From UBA6144 sp964399165 (GTDB lineage: Bacteria > Bdellovibrionota > Bacteriovoracia > Bacteriovoracales > Bacteriovoracaceae), in assembly GCA_964399165.1 (NCBI GenBank), contig CAYNPO010000012.1:1-64000 (forward strand): a stretch of DNA of 64,000 bases. Direction: 5' to 3'. Within the stretch, counting starts at the first letter, position 1; each line of letters begins with the position of its first letter. Below are positions 1-9,311 of the stretch, one piece after another. The translations under genes were made by a program, and so were the position numbers. The notes below the pieces were generated by a model. It did no database searches, was not told the DNA's origin, and was given only the letters and a program-made list of their open reading frames with translations.

Positions 1-1
1 G

Positions 2-1390
2 GCCGGCACCATCAAAGGCAAGCTCTCTTACCTCGCCCCCGAGTACCTGGAGGGCATGGAGCTCGACCACCGCTACGACCAGTTCGCCGTCGGCATCACC
101 TTGTGGGAGATGTTGTGCTCGCGCAAACTGTTCACCGCAGCCAACGACCTGGCGGTGCTCAAGCAGATCCAGGCCTGCAAGATCTCGCCCCCGTCGCAGA
201 TCAATCCCAACGTGCCCAAGGAACTCGACACCATCGTGATGAAGGCGCTGTCCAAGGACCGCTCCGCCCGTTACGAGGACATGGACAAATTCAACCGCGC
301 GCTGGTGAAGTTCCTCTACGCCCAGTACCCGGACTTCAACCCCTCCGACCTGAGCTACTTCGCCAAGGAGCTCTTCAAGGAAGAAATCCGCCGGGACAAG
401 GAGAAGTTCGTCGAGTACGGCAAGATCGACGTGAACGTCTACATCGAGGCCATGAAGTACGAGGAGAGCCTGGGCAAGCCCGGTGAACTCCAACAGCACA
501 ACCATCCCGGGGCCTTCGTGGCCGAAGAGGAACCCAAGCGACAGGAGCGCATCGAGCTGGACCTTTCGGTGGACAAACACACCGCCTCGGCGATCGAGCT
601 CACCGCACATGCCAAGAACGGTGCCCCCACCCGCAAGGTGTCCCGCCCCGTGCGTCCCGCCGAAAAAGGGGAGGAACCCTCCGCCAAGACGTCCACAGCG
701 GTACGCGCGGCCGGCGCCAAGGGCCCCGAGAAGACCGGGACCATGTCCCGCCCCTCCGCCCGTGGCAAGGCCGCCCAGCCGGCCGGGAAGAAAGGCTCAT
801 CCCCCGTAGCGGCCCTGGTGGTCGCGGGGTTGCTTGGCTTCGCGTACTTCCAGGCCGACTACGTGGAACGCCTCACCGGCTTCAACTTGAAGAACCTGGT
901 CCACGGCGGGGGCGCGGCGTCCCGCGGGCCGGCCGCGCCGGGCAAGGCGCAGGCGCTGGAAGGCACCATCAGCCTCGGGGGCGTCGACCTCAGCATGGAC
1001 GTCCTGGTGAACGGCCGCAAGCACGCCTACGGCGTGGGGACTCCCATCAAGGCCCCCATCGGCGAGGAGATTACCCTCACCGTGCGCAAGCCCGGGCATA
1101 AAACCTTCGTGCGCAAGATCACCCTCACCAGTGATCGCTCCAACGTGTTCGTTGACGTGCCGGAACTCCCGCGCGCACGCTCGGGCCTCCTGTCGTCCTC
1201 CTTGAACTATCCCAGTGGTTCCGTGCTGGTGTACCAAGTGGACGGCGAGGAATTCCGCCGCCCCATGCCCTTCCAGGACGTGGCCATACCCGCCGGCGAG
1301 TACCAAGCGTCGGTGTTGAACCCGGTGCTGGGTTCCGAGAAGGCGGTGAAGTTCACCATCGAGGAAAACAAGGTGCATCTGCTGGAGTGA
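2..1390 (+). CDS. Ser/Thr protein kinase, 3' part (N-lobe lies before the window)
   Basis: The reading frame is open from base 2. It enters in the activation segment (GTIKGKLSYLAPEY, the usual GT-KGK-YxAPE pattern), followed by the conserved Asp of subdomain IX in YDQFAVGI and the C-lobe helices. After the kinase domain comes a charged, Ala/Pro/Lys-rich linker, one transmembrane segment (about bases 807-855) and a beta-rich C-terminal region with two PEGA-like stretches (VLVNGRKHAYGVGTPIKAPI and SVLVYQVDGEEF). It is therefore a membrane-anchored Hanks-type kinase, likely sensing through its outer PEGA-like part. The ATP-binding N-lobe is not visible, so activity cannot be judged. It converges on the next gene with a 9-base gap. 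Confidence 0.88.
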   Translation, partial: AGTIKGKLSYLAPEYLEGMELDHRYDQFAVGITLWEMLCSRKLFTAANDLAVLKQIQACKISPPSQINPNVPKELDTIVMKALSKDRSARYEDMDKFNRALVKFLYAQYPDFNPSDLSYFAKELFKEEIRRDKEKFVEYGKIDVNVYIEAMKYEESLGKPGELQQHNHPGAFVAEEEPKRQERIELDLSVDKHTASAIELTAHAKNGAPTRKVSRPVRPAEKGEEPSAKTSTAVRAAGAKGPEKTGTMSRPSARGKAAQPAGKKGSSPVAALVVAGLLGFAYFQADYVERLTGFNLKNLVHGGGAASRGPAAPGKAQALEGTISLGGVDLSMDVLVNGRKHAYGVGTPIKAPIGEEITLTVRKPGHKTFVRKITLTSDRSNVFVDVPELPRARSGLLSSSLNYPSGSVLVYQVDGEEFRRPMPFQDVAIPAGEYQASVLNPVLGSEKAVKFTIEENKVHLLE

Positions 1391-1399
1391 GCCCCCGTC

Positions 1400-2269
1400 T
1401 CACTCGCCGCCTTCCTTCTCCTCGAAACGTTTGCTCTGCTTGAAGCGGTTGACCTTGCGCATGTTAACCAGTTTGAGGATTTCCGCGGCCGTTTCCTCCA
1501 AGGCCTTGCCGGTGACGTTGAACACCGGCCAGCGCTTGTTCTCGGCGAACAGCCGGTTGGCCCATTCCACCTCTTCCACCACCTTGTTCAAGTCGGCGTA
1601 GTTGCCCCCCTCGTCCACGCCCAGCCGGGTCAGACGGTTGCGGCGGATCTGGTGCAGGGCCTCGGGGTCGATGGTGAGGCAGAAGATCTTGCGTTGGTCT
1701 ATCTGGAAGAGCTTTTCCGGCAAGGGCAGGCCCTGCACGATCGGCACGTTCACCACTTTCACGCCCTCGAGGGAAAGGTAGATGGAGAGCGGCGTCTTGG
1801 AGGTGCGGGAGATGCCCACCAACACAACGTCGGCGGCGTCCAGGCTCTCCAGGTTGCGACCGTCGTCGTGGTTGAGGGTGAACTCGATGGCGGCCACGCG
1901 CTTGAAGTAGTCGTCGTTCACGGCGTGGAGGAGACCCGGCACGTGGCTGGGCTCGGCCTCGAAGAAGTTGGAAAAGGCGGTCAGGAGGGGCCCCATCAAA
2001 TCCACCGCCCGCACGTGCTCCCGGCGGGTGGTCTCGGCGATGTGCTGGCGCAACTCCAGGGACACCACCGTGTACACCACCACGTCATGGTGGATGGCCG
2101 CCTCCTGGAAAATGGCGTCCACCTGCTCTTTGCTCCGCACGTTCTTGTAGCGGGTGAAGAAGATGTCCTTGTCCGCGAACTGGGTCATGGCGGCGCGGGT
2201 GATCGCGGTGGCCGTCTCGCCCGTGCCGTCGGAAATGATGATGACTTTGAGCCGGTCGGTAGGTCCCAT
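1400..2269 (-). CDS. ppsR: Bifunctional kinase/pyrophosphorylase regulating PEP synthase or pyruvate phosphate dikinase
   Basis: This 289-residue protein belongs to the PSRP (DUF299) family. The start IIISDGTGETA and the P-loop-like GISRTSKTPLS are diagnostic. Family members use ADP to phosphorylate a threonine of PEP synthase or PPDK, switching it off, and use phosphate to reverse this. The target gene is not in the window, so which of the two enzymes it controls is unknown. PEP carboxylase at 34531 is another PEP-consuming enzyme but is far away. Length is normal for the family. The start ATG sits shortly after a stop-rich AT-containing spacer; no strong ribosome binding site is obvious. 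Confidence 0.92.
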   Translation of the reverse strand: MGPTDRLKVIIISDGTGETATAITRAAMTQFADKDIFFTRYKNVRSKEQVDAIFQEAAIHHDVVVYTVVSLELRQHIAETTRREHVRAVDLMGPLLTAFSNFFEAEPSHVPGLLHAVNDDYFKRVAAIEFTLNHDDGRNLESLDAADVVLVGISRTSKTPLSIYLSLEGVKVVNVPIVQGLPLPEKLFQIDQRKIFCLTIDPEALHQIRRNRLTRLGVDEGGNYADLNKVVEEVEWANRLFAENKRWPVFNVTGKALEETAAEILKLVNMRKVNRFKQSKRFEEKEGGE

Positions 2270-2388
2270 CGTTTTTGCCTATGGGGAGATAATGAAAATC
2301 TATTTCGGCCATCGTGAGCCTTGGTTTATGATTGTCCCATTCTTGGTCAAAGAGCGCCACGCCTGCGGCGCCGCATGAAGGAGGCTGC

Positions 2389-3417
2389 ATGAAGACGGTG
2401 CGTTTGGGTCTGGTACTTTTTTCCTTGGCGGGATCCGCATACGCTCTCGAGGCGCTGCCCCCGTCCCCCCCCATTCCCGCGGACAATCCCCAAACTCCCG
2501 AGAAGATCGAGCTGGGCAAGACCCTCTTTTTCGATCCCCGTCTCTCCATCAACGGCACCGTTTCCTGTAACTCCTGCCATAACGTCATGGCGGGTGGCGA
2601 AGACGGTCGCCCCGTGTCGGTGGGGGTGCACGGGCAGTTGGGCGGCGTCGGTTCCCCCACCGTCTGGAACTCCGCCTACAATACCGTGCAATTTTGGGAC
2701 GGCCGCGCCGCGAGCCTGGAAGAGCAGGCCCTGGGCCCCCTGGTCAACGCCAAGGAAATGGGCATGAGCAGCCATGACATGGCCATCGGGCGGGTCAGGC
2801 GCTTGCCCGGTTATGTGGCCATGTTCCAGAAGGCGTTCCCCAAGGAAAAAGACCCCGTCACCATCAAGAACGTCGCCAAGGCGATCGCCGCCTTTGAGCG
2901 CACCCTCATCACCCCGAACAGTCCTTTCGACCGTTGGAAGAAGGGTGACAAGAAGGCCATGTCCCCCTCCGCCCTCCGAGGCATGAAGCTGGTGGAGGAG
3001 GTGGGCTGCACCTCGTGCCACACAGGCCCCAACTTCAACGGGGAGGGCCTCAAGATGGGCGAGGGTAACTACCAGCCCTTCCCGCAAATTCCCGGCTCCA
3101 AGTACGACAAGATGTACCGACTCACCGATGATTTGGGCCGCTTCAACGTCACCAAGAATCCCGAAGACAAGAACAAGTGGCGCGTGCCCACTTGGCGCAA
3201 CGTCGCCCTCACCGCCCCGTACTTCCACAACGGGGATGTGAAAACCCTGGACGAGGCCGTGCGGGTGATGGCCAAGGTGCAGCTGGACGTGGAGTTGAAA
3301 AACGAGCAGGTGTGGGACATCGTGGCCTTCCTGAACGCCCTGACCGGCGAGTTCCCGAAAATCACGGCTCCGCGTCTTCCCATGTTGGCCAACGAGAGCC
3401 TCACTCCGGAGCGTTGA
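2389..3417 (+). CDS. Di-heme cytochrome c peroxidase (CcpA/MauG family), periplasmic
   Basis: The 342-residue product has a signal peptide (residues 1 to about 19, ending AYA) and two CxxCH heme sites, CNSCH at 60-64 and CTSCH at 207-211. Between them lies the family segment SPTVWNSAYNTVQFWDGRA, and the C-terminal half contains VPTWRNVALTAPYFHNG. The family reduces hydrogen peroxide with electrons from small cytochromes. I chose the ATG at 2389 because AAGGAGG precedes it at 2378-2384 and the signal peptide starts there; an upstream in-frame ATG at 2332 has no such support. Its last 17 bases overlap the 3' end of convergent miaA. Confidence 0.93.
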   Translation: MKTVRLGLVLFSLAGSAYALEALPPSPPIPADNPQTPEKIELGKTLFFDPRLSINGTVSCNSCHNVMAGGEDGRPVSVGVHGQLGGVGSPTVWNSAYNTVQFWDGRAASLEEQALGPLVNAKEMGMSSHDMAIGRVRRLPGYVAMFQKAFPKEKDPVTIKNVAKAIAAFERTLITPNSPFDRWKKGDKKAMSPSALRGMKLVEEVGCTSCHTGPNFNGEGLKMGEGNYQPFPQIPGSKYDKMYRLTDDLGRFNVTKNPEDKNKWRVPTWRNVALTAPYFHNGDVKTLDEAVRVMAKVQLDVELKNEQVWDIVAFLNALTGEFPKITAPRLPMLANESLTPER

Positions 3418-4336
3418 AGAATTCCCCTGCCGCCCGCAGGACCTCCTGCGGGCCCAGCCGGGGGTCAAACACCCGGCGATCTTCTTTTTGGAACCAGGTG
3501 CGCTGGGCTTTGGCCAAGCGGCGGGTGTTGATCACGATCCTTTCCTCGTAGGCTGCCCTGTCCGGGCCGTAGACCCCGTTGAGCCAGTCCAGTGTCTCTT
3601 TGTAGCCGATGGATTGCAGCGGCTTCTCCAATCCCGTCAGGCCCGCGGCCAGCAACCCCCTCACTTCTTCAACCAACCCGGCGGCTAACATTCTGCGTGT
3701 GCGGGCCCGGATGACGTCTTGGTGGGCATCCTTTGGTATGTCCAGATGGAAGTGGGTGGTCTCCCAGCCGTGGGGAGGGGGCGCGCGCGTCTCCATGGCC
3801 TCCTGGGCGGCGGAGAATGGGGTTCCGTTGGTCCAAAAATGCTCCACCGCCCGCCGGATGCGGTAATGGTCATTTTCGTGGAGTCTTCTGAAATTCGCTG
3901 TGTCGTGGAGCTCCAGCACCCGGCGGAAAGGGGCAATGCCCTCTCGCGCGTACAGTTCTTCGGAACGCGCCCGCACCGGCGCGGGAGTCGTGCCCGAATC
4001 GTACATCCCCTTGACCAGTGCCCTGAGGTAGAAGCCCGCGCCGCCTACCAACACCACGTGGCGTCCGCGCGCCAGCACCGCGTCCACCACCGGGCGCGCC
4101 TCCCGGGCGTAGTCCGCCGCGTTCATCGGCTCTCGCGCCGAGCGCACGTCCACCATGTGGTGGGGCACGCCGTGGCGCTCTTCCATGGTGGGCTTGGCCG
4201 TGCCGATGGAGAGCTCGCGATAGAAGAGGAGGGAGTCGAAGTTCACCACTTCGGCGCCGAACGTCTGGCCAAGGGCCACCGCCATGTCGGTCTTGCCCGT
4301 GGCGGTGGGGCCGGAGAGAATCAGGACCCGGGGCAC
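3401..4336 (-). CDS. miaA: tRNA dimethylallyltransferase
   Basis: The 311-residue protein starts with the P-loop GPTATGKT, followed by DSLLFYRELSIGTAKP, both hallmarks of MiaA, which isopentenylates A37 of tRNAs reading UNN codons. A GTG at 4336 is taken as start. It is one base after the mutL stop, a GGAGG site lies 5 bases upstream inside the end of mutL, and the alternative ATG at 4453 would add about 39 residues of Pro/Arg-rich sequence lying within mutL. This layout indicates translational coupling to mutL, as mutL-miaA adjacency in many bacteria would predict. Overlaps the convergent peroxidase gene by 17 bases. Confidence 0.93.
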   Translation of the reverse strand: MPRVLILSGPTATGKTDMAVALGQTFGAEVVNFDSLLFYRELSIGTAKPTMEERHGVPHHMVDVRSAREPMNAADYAREARPVVDAVLARGRHVVLVGGAGFYLRALVKGMYDSGTTPAPVRARSEELYAREGIAPFRRVLELHDTANFRRLHENDHYRIRRAVEHFWTNGTPFSAAQEAMETRAPPPHGWETTHFHLDIPKDAHQDVIRARTRRMLAAGLVEEVRGLLAAGLTGLEKPLQSIGYKETLDWLNGVYGPDRAAYEERIVINTRRLAKAQRTWFQKEDRRVFDPRLGPQEVLRAAGEFFNAPE

Positions 4337-4337
4337 C

Positions 4338-5939
4338 TCAGCCTCCCTTGAACAGGGCGGGACCAAGGGCGAGCGCGGAGCGCTCTTCCAGGGCGGCGGA
4401 GGCCGTCCGGGTTTCCCAGATCTCCCGCCACTTGCCGGGCGAGAGCGCATCATGGGGAAAAGCGGGAAGGGCCCCGCCTTTGAGCAGTCCTTCCACCAAG
4501 TTCAAGGGAAGCCCCTTAAGCCAAGTGGGAATCGCCCGCAGCACCCAGAAACCGGGCTCGAGTTCGTCCAACTCGTGGCCTGCGCTCCTGGCCCCTTCAA
4601 GTTGGCCGGGGGACGGCGTCCAGTCGCGGAGGGGATGGCTCACCAGCAGGGGCAGGCTCTCCGACTCTTTGGACGCCAAGTGGGCGTACCACCCGGACAG
4701 CAATTTGCGTCCGTCCACGTAGTATATCCCCGCGCCGTCCTCCCACAGGAAGTACGGCCCGTGGACCGCCCGGGGGGCGAGGGCGGCTTCCGTCGAGACG
4801 GGCCCGCCGAGGAAACCTTCCAGATGGGAAGCGTAACTTCCTTCCCGGTCGCGGGACAGGTCTTGGGCCGCGGCGGGTGTCCAGGTAGGCGAGGGAGTGT
4901 CCATCGGGAGCGGGCGCTCCGCCGGGGCGAGCATTTCCCGCAAGGTGGCCGTGAGAAAGGAGAGCACGTCGCCGTGGCGGTGGAATTTCACGGTGGTTTT
5001 GTTGGGGTGCACGTTGACGTCCACTTCCTCGCCCGGGAGATCCAGCAGTATGAGGACGCAGGGAGGATCCCCGCCTGCGTGACGTTCCAGCAACTGCTGC
5101 GCCACCCGGGGAAGGGCCTTGTCCAGCACAGGACGCCCGTTGACCAAGACGTGCTCCAGCGGACCGTCGGCACGCGCACCCTGGTCGTCGATGAGGAGGA
5201 GCTTCAAGCGCAGCCCCTGCCATTCACGGAAGTTTTCGCGCACGCGCACTTGCGTGGCGGCGCGGGCACCGTAGAGTTGGCGGACGCGCCCGGCGTGGTC
5301 CCCCGCGGCAAGGGCGGGATATAGTTTTTTTTCCTCATCCTCCCATTGGACCTGGAAACCGACGTCGGGCCGCGACAGGATGAAGGCGTACAGGAAACGC
5401 TTGAGCCAGTTTTTTTCAGAGGTGGGTGACTGGAGGAATTTCAGGCGCGCGGGCGTATTGTAGAAAAGATCCCGCACGGTCATCACTGTGCCGTGTTCCC
5501 GGCCACTTTTGGCCGCGCTGTGGACTCCGCTTGCCACGCCCCCTTCCAGGCGGATGGTGGCGCCTTGAGGGGCATCGGCGGTCCAACTCACGCATTCCAC
5601 CCGCGCGATACTGGCGATGGAGGGGAGGGCCTCACCGCGGAACCCGAAGGAGTTCAGGCGGTACAAATCCTCAAAGCCGCTGATCTTGGAGGTGGCGTGG
5701 CGTCCGAAGGCGAGCTCCAGGTCGGCCGGCTCGATACCGCGGCCGTCGTCGGAAACCCTCAGGAGCGAGAGGCCCTGCTCACGGATTTCCAGCTCCACCC
5801 GTCGTGCGCCGGCGTCCAAGGCGTTCTCCAACAGCTCTTTGAGCACGTTGGCGGGCCGCTCGACCACCTCCCCCGCCTTGATCTGGTCTACCAAGTGGGA
5901 AGGGAGGGCGCGGATGCGGGCGGGCGCGGGGTGGTTCAC
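4338..5939 (-). CDS. mutL: DNA mismatch repair protein MutL
   Basis: The GHKL ATPase motifs are all present near the N-terminus: ELLENALDAGA, DDGRGI, GRHATSKI and GFRGEALPSIAS. MutL couples MutS mismatch recognition to strand incision and helicase loading. At 533 residues it is somewhat short. In the C-terminal dimerisation domain the stretch where endonuclease-type MutL proteins have DQHAxxER reads YYVDGRKLLSGW, so the metal-dependent nickase motif appears absent. The start is a GTG that overlaps the stop of the upstream FHA-GGDEF gene (GTGA), and miaA follows after one base, so the three genes look like one translationally coupled unit. Confidence 0.94.
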   Translation of the reverse strand: MNHPAPARIRALPSHLVDQIKAGEVVERPANVLKELLENALDAGARRVELEIREQGLSLLRVSDDGRGIEPADLELAFGRHATSKISGFEDLYRLNSFGFRGEALPSIASIARVECVSWTADAPQGATIRLEGGVASGVHSAAKSGREHGTVMTVRDLFYNTPARLKFLQSPTSEKNWLKRFLYAFILSRPDVGFQVQWEDEEKKLYPALAAGDHAGRVRQLYGARAATQVRVRENFREWQGLRLKLLLIDDQGARADGPLEHVLVNGRPVLDKALPRVAQQLLERHAGGDPPCVLILLDLPGEEVDVNVHPNKTTVKFHRHGDVLSFLTATLREMLAPAERPLPMDTPSPTWTPAAAQDLSRDREGSYASHLEGFLGGPVSTEAALAPRAVHGPYFLWEDGAGIYYVDGRKLLSGWYAHLASKESESLPLLVSHPLRDWTPSPGQLEGARSAGHELDELEPGFWVLRAIPTWLKGLPLNLVEGLLKGGALPAFPHDALSPGKWREIWETRTASAALEERSALALGPALFKGG

Positions 5940-6844
5940 GTCTTGTAGAAATTGACCTGGTTACGGCCGCCCTCTTTGGACTTGTAGACCGCGGAATCGG
6001 CGCGCTTGAACAGGTCGGTGCCGTTGGTGACGCCTTGGCGGTAGTCGGCAACGCCGATGGAGGTGGTGACCGGAAGGCGTTTGCCGTCATACAAGAATTC
6101 GTGCTTCTCGATGAGCTTGCGCAGGCGCTCGGCGATCTCGAACCCCTGTTTGAGGTTGGTGTTGGGGAGGAGGATGCAGAATTCCTCGCCGCCGTAGCGA
6201 GCGAACACGTCTCCTTGCCGGATGCCCTGCTCGCGCACCAGGCGTGCCTTCTCCTTCAACACGTAGTCCCCGGCGTCGTGGCCGAAGTTGTCGTTGAGTT
6301 TCTTGAAGTGGTCCAGGTCGAAGATGATCAGCGTGAGCGGTTTGCCCGTGAGCTTGGATTTCTTGACCTCGTTCTCCAGCGCGTCGTTGAAGAACTTCTT
6401 GTTGTAGCATTTGGTGAGCCCGTCCGTGTTGGCGTCTTCATGCAGCTTGTCGTAGGTCAGGCGCTCCGGGTCGCCTTTGGGCAGGTACTTGAGGGCGACG
6501 GCGCCCACCTTCACCATGTCACCGCGGACCAACTTCCTCGTTCCCTCGACTTTCTGGTTGTTCACGTAAGTGCCATTGCTGGAACCGAGGTCTTGGATGG
6601 TCGCGCCCTCTTCGGCCACGTGGATGATGAAGTGCCGGCGCGAGATGCCCTGGAAGTCCAGGGCGATGGGACAATCGGCGTTACGCCCGGCCACGGTTTC
6701 GCCCGGGGGCAGGTCGTAGATGGAGCCATTGAGCTCGCCGCCCACCACCAAGAGGCAGGCGGGCTTGGCCTTGGCCTCTTCCTCGGCGGCGGCAAGGGCC
6801 GCATTGATGTCGCGGATGACGAGGGTGGCGTTGTCGTCACTCAT
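5936..6844 (-). CDS. FHA-GGDEF diguanylate cyclase (DgcB-like)
   Basis: The 302-residue soluble protein has an N-terminal region, an FHA domain (GRNADCPI, SRRHF, LGSSNGTYVN, about residues 40-115) and a GGDEF domain with the active motif GGEEF. It should make cyclic di-GMP from two GTP, with the FHA part binding a phosphothreonine partner. The same architecture occurs in Bdellovibrio bacteriovorus DgcB, which from memory is needed for prey invasion. A kinase of the FHA-partner type is encoded at 2-1390, but a link is only a guess. No transmembrane segment is visible. Its stop overlaps the mutL start. Confidence 0.93.
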   Translation of the reverse strand: MSDDNATLVIRDINAALAAAEEEAKAKPACLLVVGGELNGSIYDLPPGETVAGRNADCPIALDFQGISRRHFIIHVAEEGATIQDLGSSNGTYVNNQKVEGTRKLVRGDMVKVGAVALKYLPKGDPERLTYDKLHEDANTDGLTKCYNKKFFNDALENEVKKSKLTGKPLTLIIFDLDHFKKLNDNFGHDAGDYVLKEKARLVREQGIRQGDVFARYGGEEFCILLPNTNLKQGFEIAERLRKLIEKHEFLYDGKRLPVTTSIGVADYRQGVTNGTDLFKRADSAVYKSKEGGRNQVNFYKT

Positions 6845-6941
6845 GTAGAGGCTCCCAACAAGTGCTTAAGATCAAGGGGCATTGTAAACCCGCTCCATGC
6901 CCCCTTCAAGACGCAGGCACGGCGCTCCTGGGCTTATCGGG

Positions 6942-8180
6942 TCAGCCGCCATGTCGGCTTAGCCACTCTTGAGCGTATTTTTTCCCCGCCTCGACTCCCG
7001 GCTGGTTGAAGGGGTCGATATCCAAGAGGAGCCCAACCGCCACGGTCAAGCTTTCCAGGTAGAGGACCAATCCACCCAGCCCGGCGGCGTCCACTTGGTC
7101 TAGGCGTAAGTGCACCCATGGACGCTTGGCCTCGGCCAGCGCCTGGAGCGTACCGGAGAATTCCGCTTCCAAGAGTTGGGATAGGCGGAAAGGGGCCAAG
7201 GCCTTGGCCCCGGCGTTGGCGAGGGGACTTGAGAGGGGGAAATCGTGGGCATGCTTGGCCACGTCCAGCATCAGCATGGCCTTGTCATCCGGCCCTTGCA
7301 TGAAGAGCTGCATCTGGGAGTGTTGGTCGGTGGCCCCATAGGCCATGACCGGGGTGAGGCCCTTGCCTTCCTTGCCCAGAGACTCGGCCCAAAGCTGGAC
7401 CCACCAGGCGGTGAAGTCTTTCAGGAGCGAGCTATAGGGCATGAACACGGTGAGCCCCCGGCCCCCATTCCGCTGGGCCTCCAGCCACAGGGCAGTCCGG
7501 GTCAGGAGGTTCTTGTCTGCGTCCGCGTGCAAGAGCGCGGGCCTCACCGCCTGGGCCCCTTGGAAGAGCTGGTCCACGTTGATGCCGGCCCAGGCGGCCG
7601 GGAAGAGCCCCACGTCGGTGAGCACGGAGTAGCGTCCTCCCACATTGGGGGGGACCTCGAGGCACACCAGGTGGTGTTCCCGGGCCAGTTGGCGCAGCTC
7701 CCCCTTCTGGGGGTCGGAGCACAGGACCAAGTGCTCTTTCCATTGGCCCGGGCCCACGCCTTGCTTGGACAGCCAGGCGGTGATGATCGTGAGGGCCGCC
7801 ATGGTCTCGGCGGTGGTGCCGGACTTGGAAACGACATAGAAAAAGGTATCGGGGAGACTCCACTCGGCCATCTGCCGGTGAAGCATGTCCGGGTCGATGT
7901 TGTTGAGGAACTGCACGCGCTTGCCAGTTGCAACTCCCAGGGCCGACAGGAGCATCTCGGGACCCAGGGCGCTGCCGCCGATTCCCGCGTGCACGAGCAG
8001 CTTCTTGTGGGCGAAACGGCGGGCGGTGGTTTTGGCGCCGGTGGCGGCGCTGGTGTCATGGGAGTGGTGGAAAAAACCAACGTCGGGCCGCTGGATCACC
8101 TGCTGGAAGCGTGCCAGCAGCCGCTGGTGCGCTTGCGCGTCGGGGATGAATGCAGGTGAAGCCGTGAGGCAATGGATCAT
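6942..8180 (-). CDS. pgi: Glucose-6-phosphate isomerase
   Basis: The product interconverts glucose-6-phosphate and fructose-6-phosphate. Characteristic segments are GIGGSALGPEM near residue 70, VSKSGTTAETMAAL (sugar phosphate binding) and NVGGRYSVLTDVGLFP. At 412 residues it is the compact form rather than the roughly 550-residue E. coli type. The start ATG overlaps the stop of the upstream acyl-CoA dehydrogenase gene by four bases (ATGA), so the two are co-translated. About 97 bases separate it from the FHA-GGDEF gene downstream. Confidence 0.92.
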   Translation of the reverse strand: MIHCLTASPAFIPDAQAHQRLLARFQQVIQRPDVGFFHHSHDTSAATGAKTTARRFAHKKLLVHAGIGGSALGPEMLLSALGVATGKRVQFLNNIDPDMLHRQMAEWSLPDTFFYVVSKSGTTAETMAALTIITAWLSKQGVGPGQWKEHLVLCSDPQKGELRQLAREHHLVCLEVPPNVGGRYSVLTDVGLFPAAWAGINVDQLFQGAQAVRPALLHADADKNLLTRTALWLEAQRNGGRGLTVFMPYSSLLKDFTAWWVQLWAESLGKEGKGLTPVMAYGATDQHSQMQLFMQGPDDKAMLMLDVAKHAHDFPLSSPLANAGAKALAPFRLSQLLEAEFSGTLQALAEAKRPWVHLRLDQVDAAGLGGLVLYLESLTVAVGLLLDIDPFNQPGVEAGKKYAQEWLSRHGG

Positions 8181-9307
8181 GCTCCGCCCTCCTTTCGTAG
8201 ATGGCGGGCGATGACCACCCGCTGGATTTGATTGGTACCTTCCACGATCTGCAGCACTTTGGCGTCCCGCATGAAGCGCTCCACGGGGTATTCGCTGGTG
8301 TACCCGACACCGCCGAGGACCTGGACCGCATCCGTTGTCACCTTCATGGCGGTGTCAGTGGCCTTGAGCTTGGCCATGGAGGCGAGCTTGGAGGGAGAAA
8401 GTCCCTGGTCCAAGAAGCCAGCGGCGCGCTCCACCAACAGGCGGGACGCCTCCACCTCCACCGCCATGTCCGCCAGCATGAACTGCAGTCCCTGGAAGTC
8501 GAAGATGGACTGCCCGAACTGCGAGCGGCCAAGGGCGTACCGGATGGCCTCATCCAAGGCCCGTTGCGCGCATCCCACGCCGATGGCGCCGATGGCCACC
8601 CGTCCGCGGTCCAATCCCCCCATGGCGACCTTGAAGCCCTCGCCCTCGGCAAGCAAGCGCCGGGACTCGGGGACGAAGCAGTTTTCGAACACCAATTCGC
8701 GGGTGGGGGAGGTCTTCCATCCCATTTTTTTCTCGGCCTTGCCGTAGGAGAAACCTTTGTCCCCGTCGCGCAAGATAAAGGCGGACACGCCTTTGGCTCC
8801 CTCGCCACCCGTGCGTGCCATCACCACGTAGGTTTTGGCCACGCCGGCGGAGGTAATCCACATTTTGGTGCCGTTGAGCACGTAACCACCGTCGCTTTTC
8901 TTGGCGGTGGTTTTGAGCGAGCCGGCGTCGGAGCCGGCGTGGGATTCGGAGAGGGCGAAGGCACCAATTTCGGCGCCGGAGGTCAGGGTGGGGAGGAATT
9001 CTTTTTTCTGATCGGGCGTGCCGTAGGCGTCGAGGATGGATTGCACCATACTGGAGACCGAGACGGTCACGGCGTAGGGAACGGAGGTCCGGGCCAAGGT
9101 CTCTAGCACCGCCACGTAGTCGGCGTAGGAGAGTCCGGCTCCGCCATGCTCCTCAGGGAGCGTGATCCCGGTGAAGCCCTGTTCGCCCAGGCCGCGGAAA
9201 ATCTCCGGGCGGAATCGCCCTTCGGCGTCGTCGTGCTCCATGTGGGGCTCGACGTGGTCCTGGCACCACTTGGCCAGGCTTCGCAGCAGTTCCGCGCGGG
9301 TGTCCAT
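8177..9307 (-). CDS. Acyl-CoA dehydrogenase (short/medium-chain type)
   Basis: The 376-residue flavoenzyme carries the family signatures FALSESHAGSDAGSL and MWITSAG for FAD and substrate binding, the helix containing GRSQFGQSIFDFQ, and near the C-terminus VEGTNQIQR, where the Glu is the catalytic base in short- and medium-chain enzymes. It oxidises acyl-CoA to the trans-2-enoyl-CoA and passes electrons to ETF. Exact chain preference cannot be read from sequence. It lies 4 bases after the isovaleryl-CoA type gene and overlaps pgi by 4 bases, giving an operon. Confidence 0.9.
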   Translation of the reverse strand: MDTRAELLRSLAKWCQDHVEPHMEHDDAEGRFRPEIFRGLGEQGFTGITLPEEHGGAGLSYADYVAVLETLARTSVPYAVTVSVSSMVQSILDAYGTPDQKKEFLPTLTSGAEIGAFALSESHAGSDAGSLKTTAKKSDGGYVLNGTKMWITSAGVAKTYVVMARTGGEGAKGVSAFILRDGDKGFSYGKAEKKMGWKTSPTRELVFENCFVPESRRLLAEGEGFKVAMGGLDRGRVAIGAIGVGCAQRALDEAIRYALGRSQFGQSIFDFQGLQFMLADMAVEVEASRLLVERAAGFLDQGLSPSKLASMAKLKATDTAMKVTTDAVQVLGGVGYTSEYPVERFMRDAKVLQIVEGTNQIQRVVIARHLRKEGGA

Positions 9308-9311
9308 GGCG

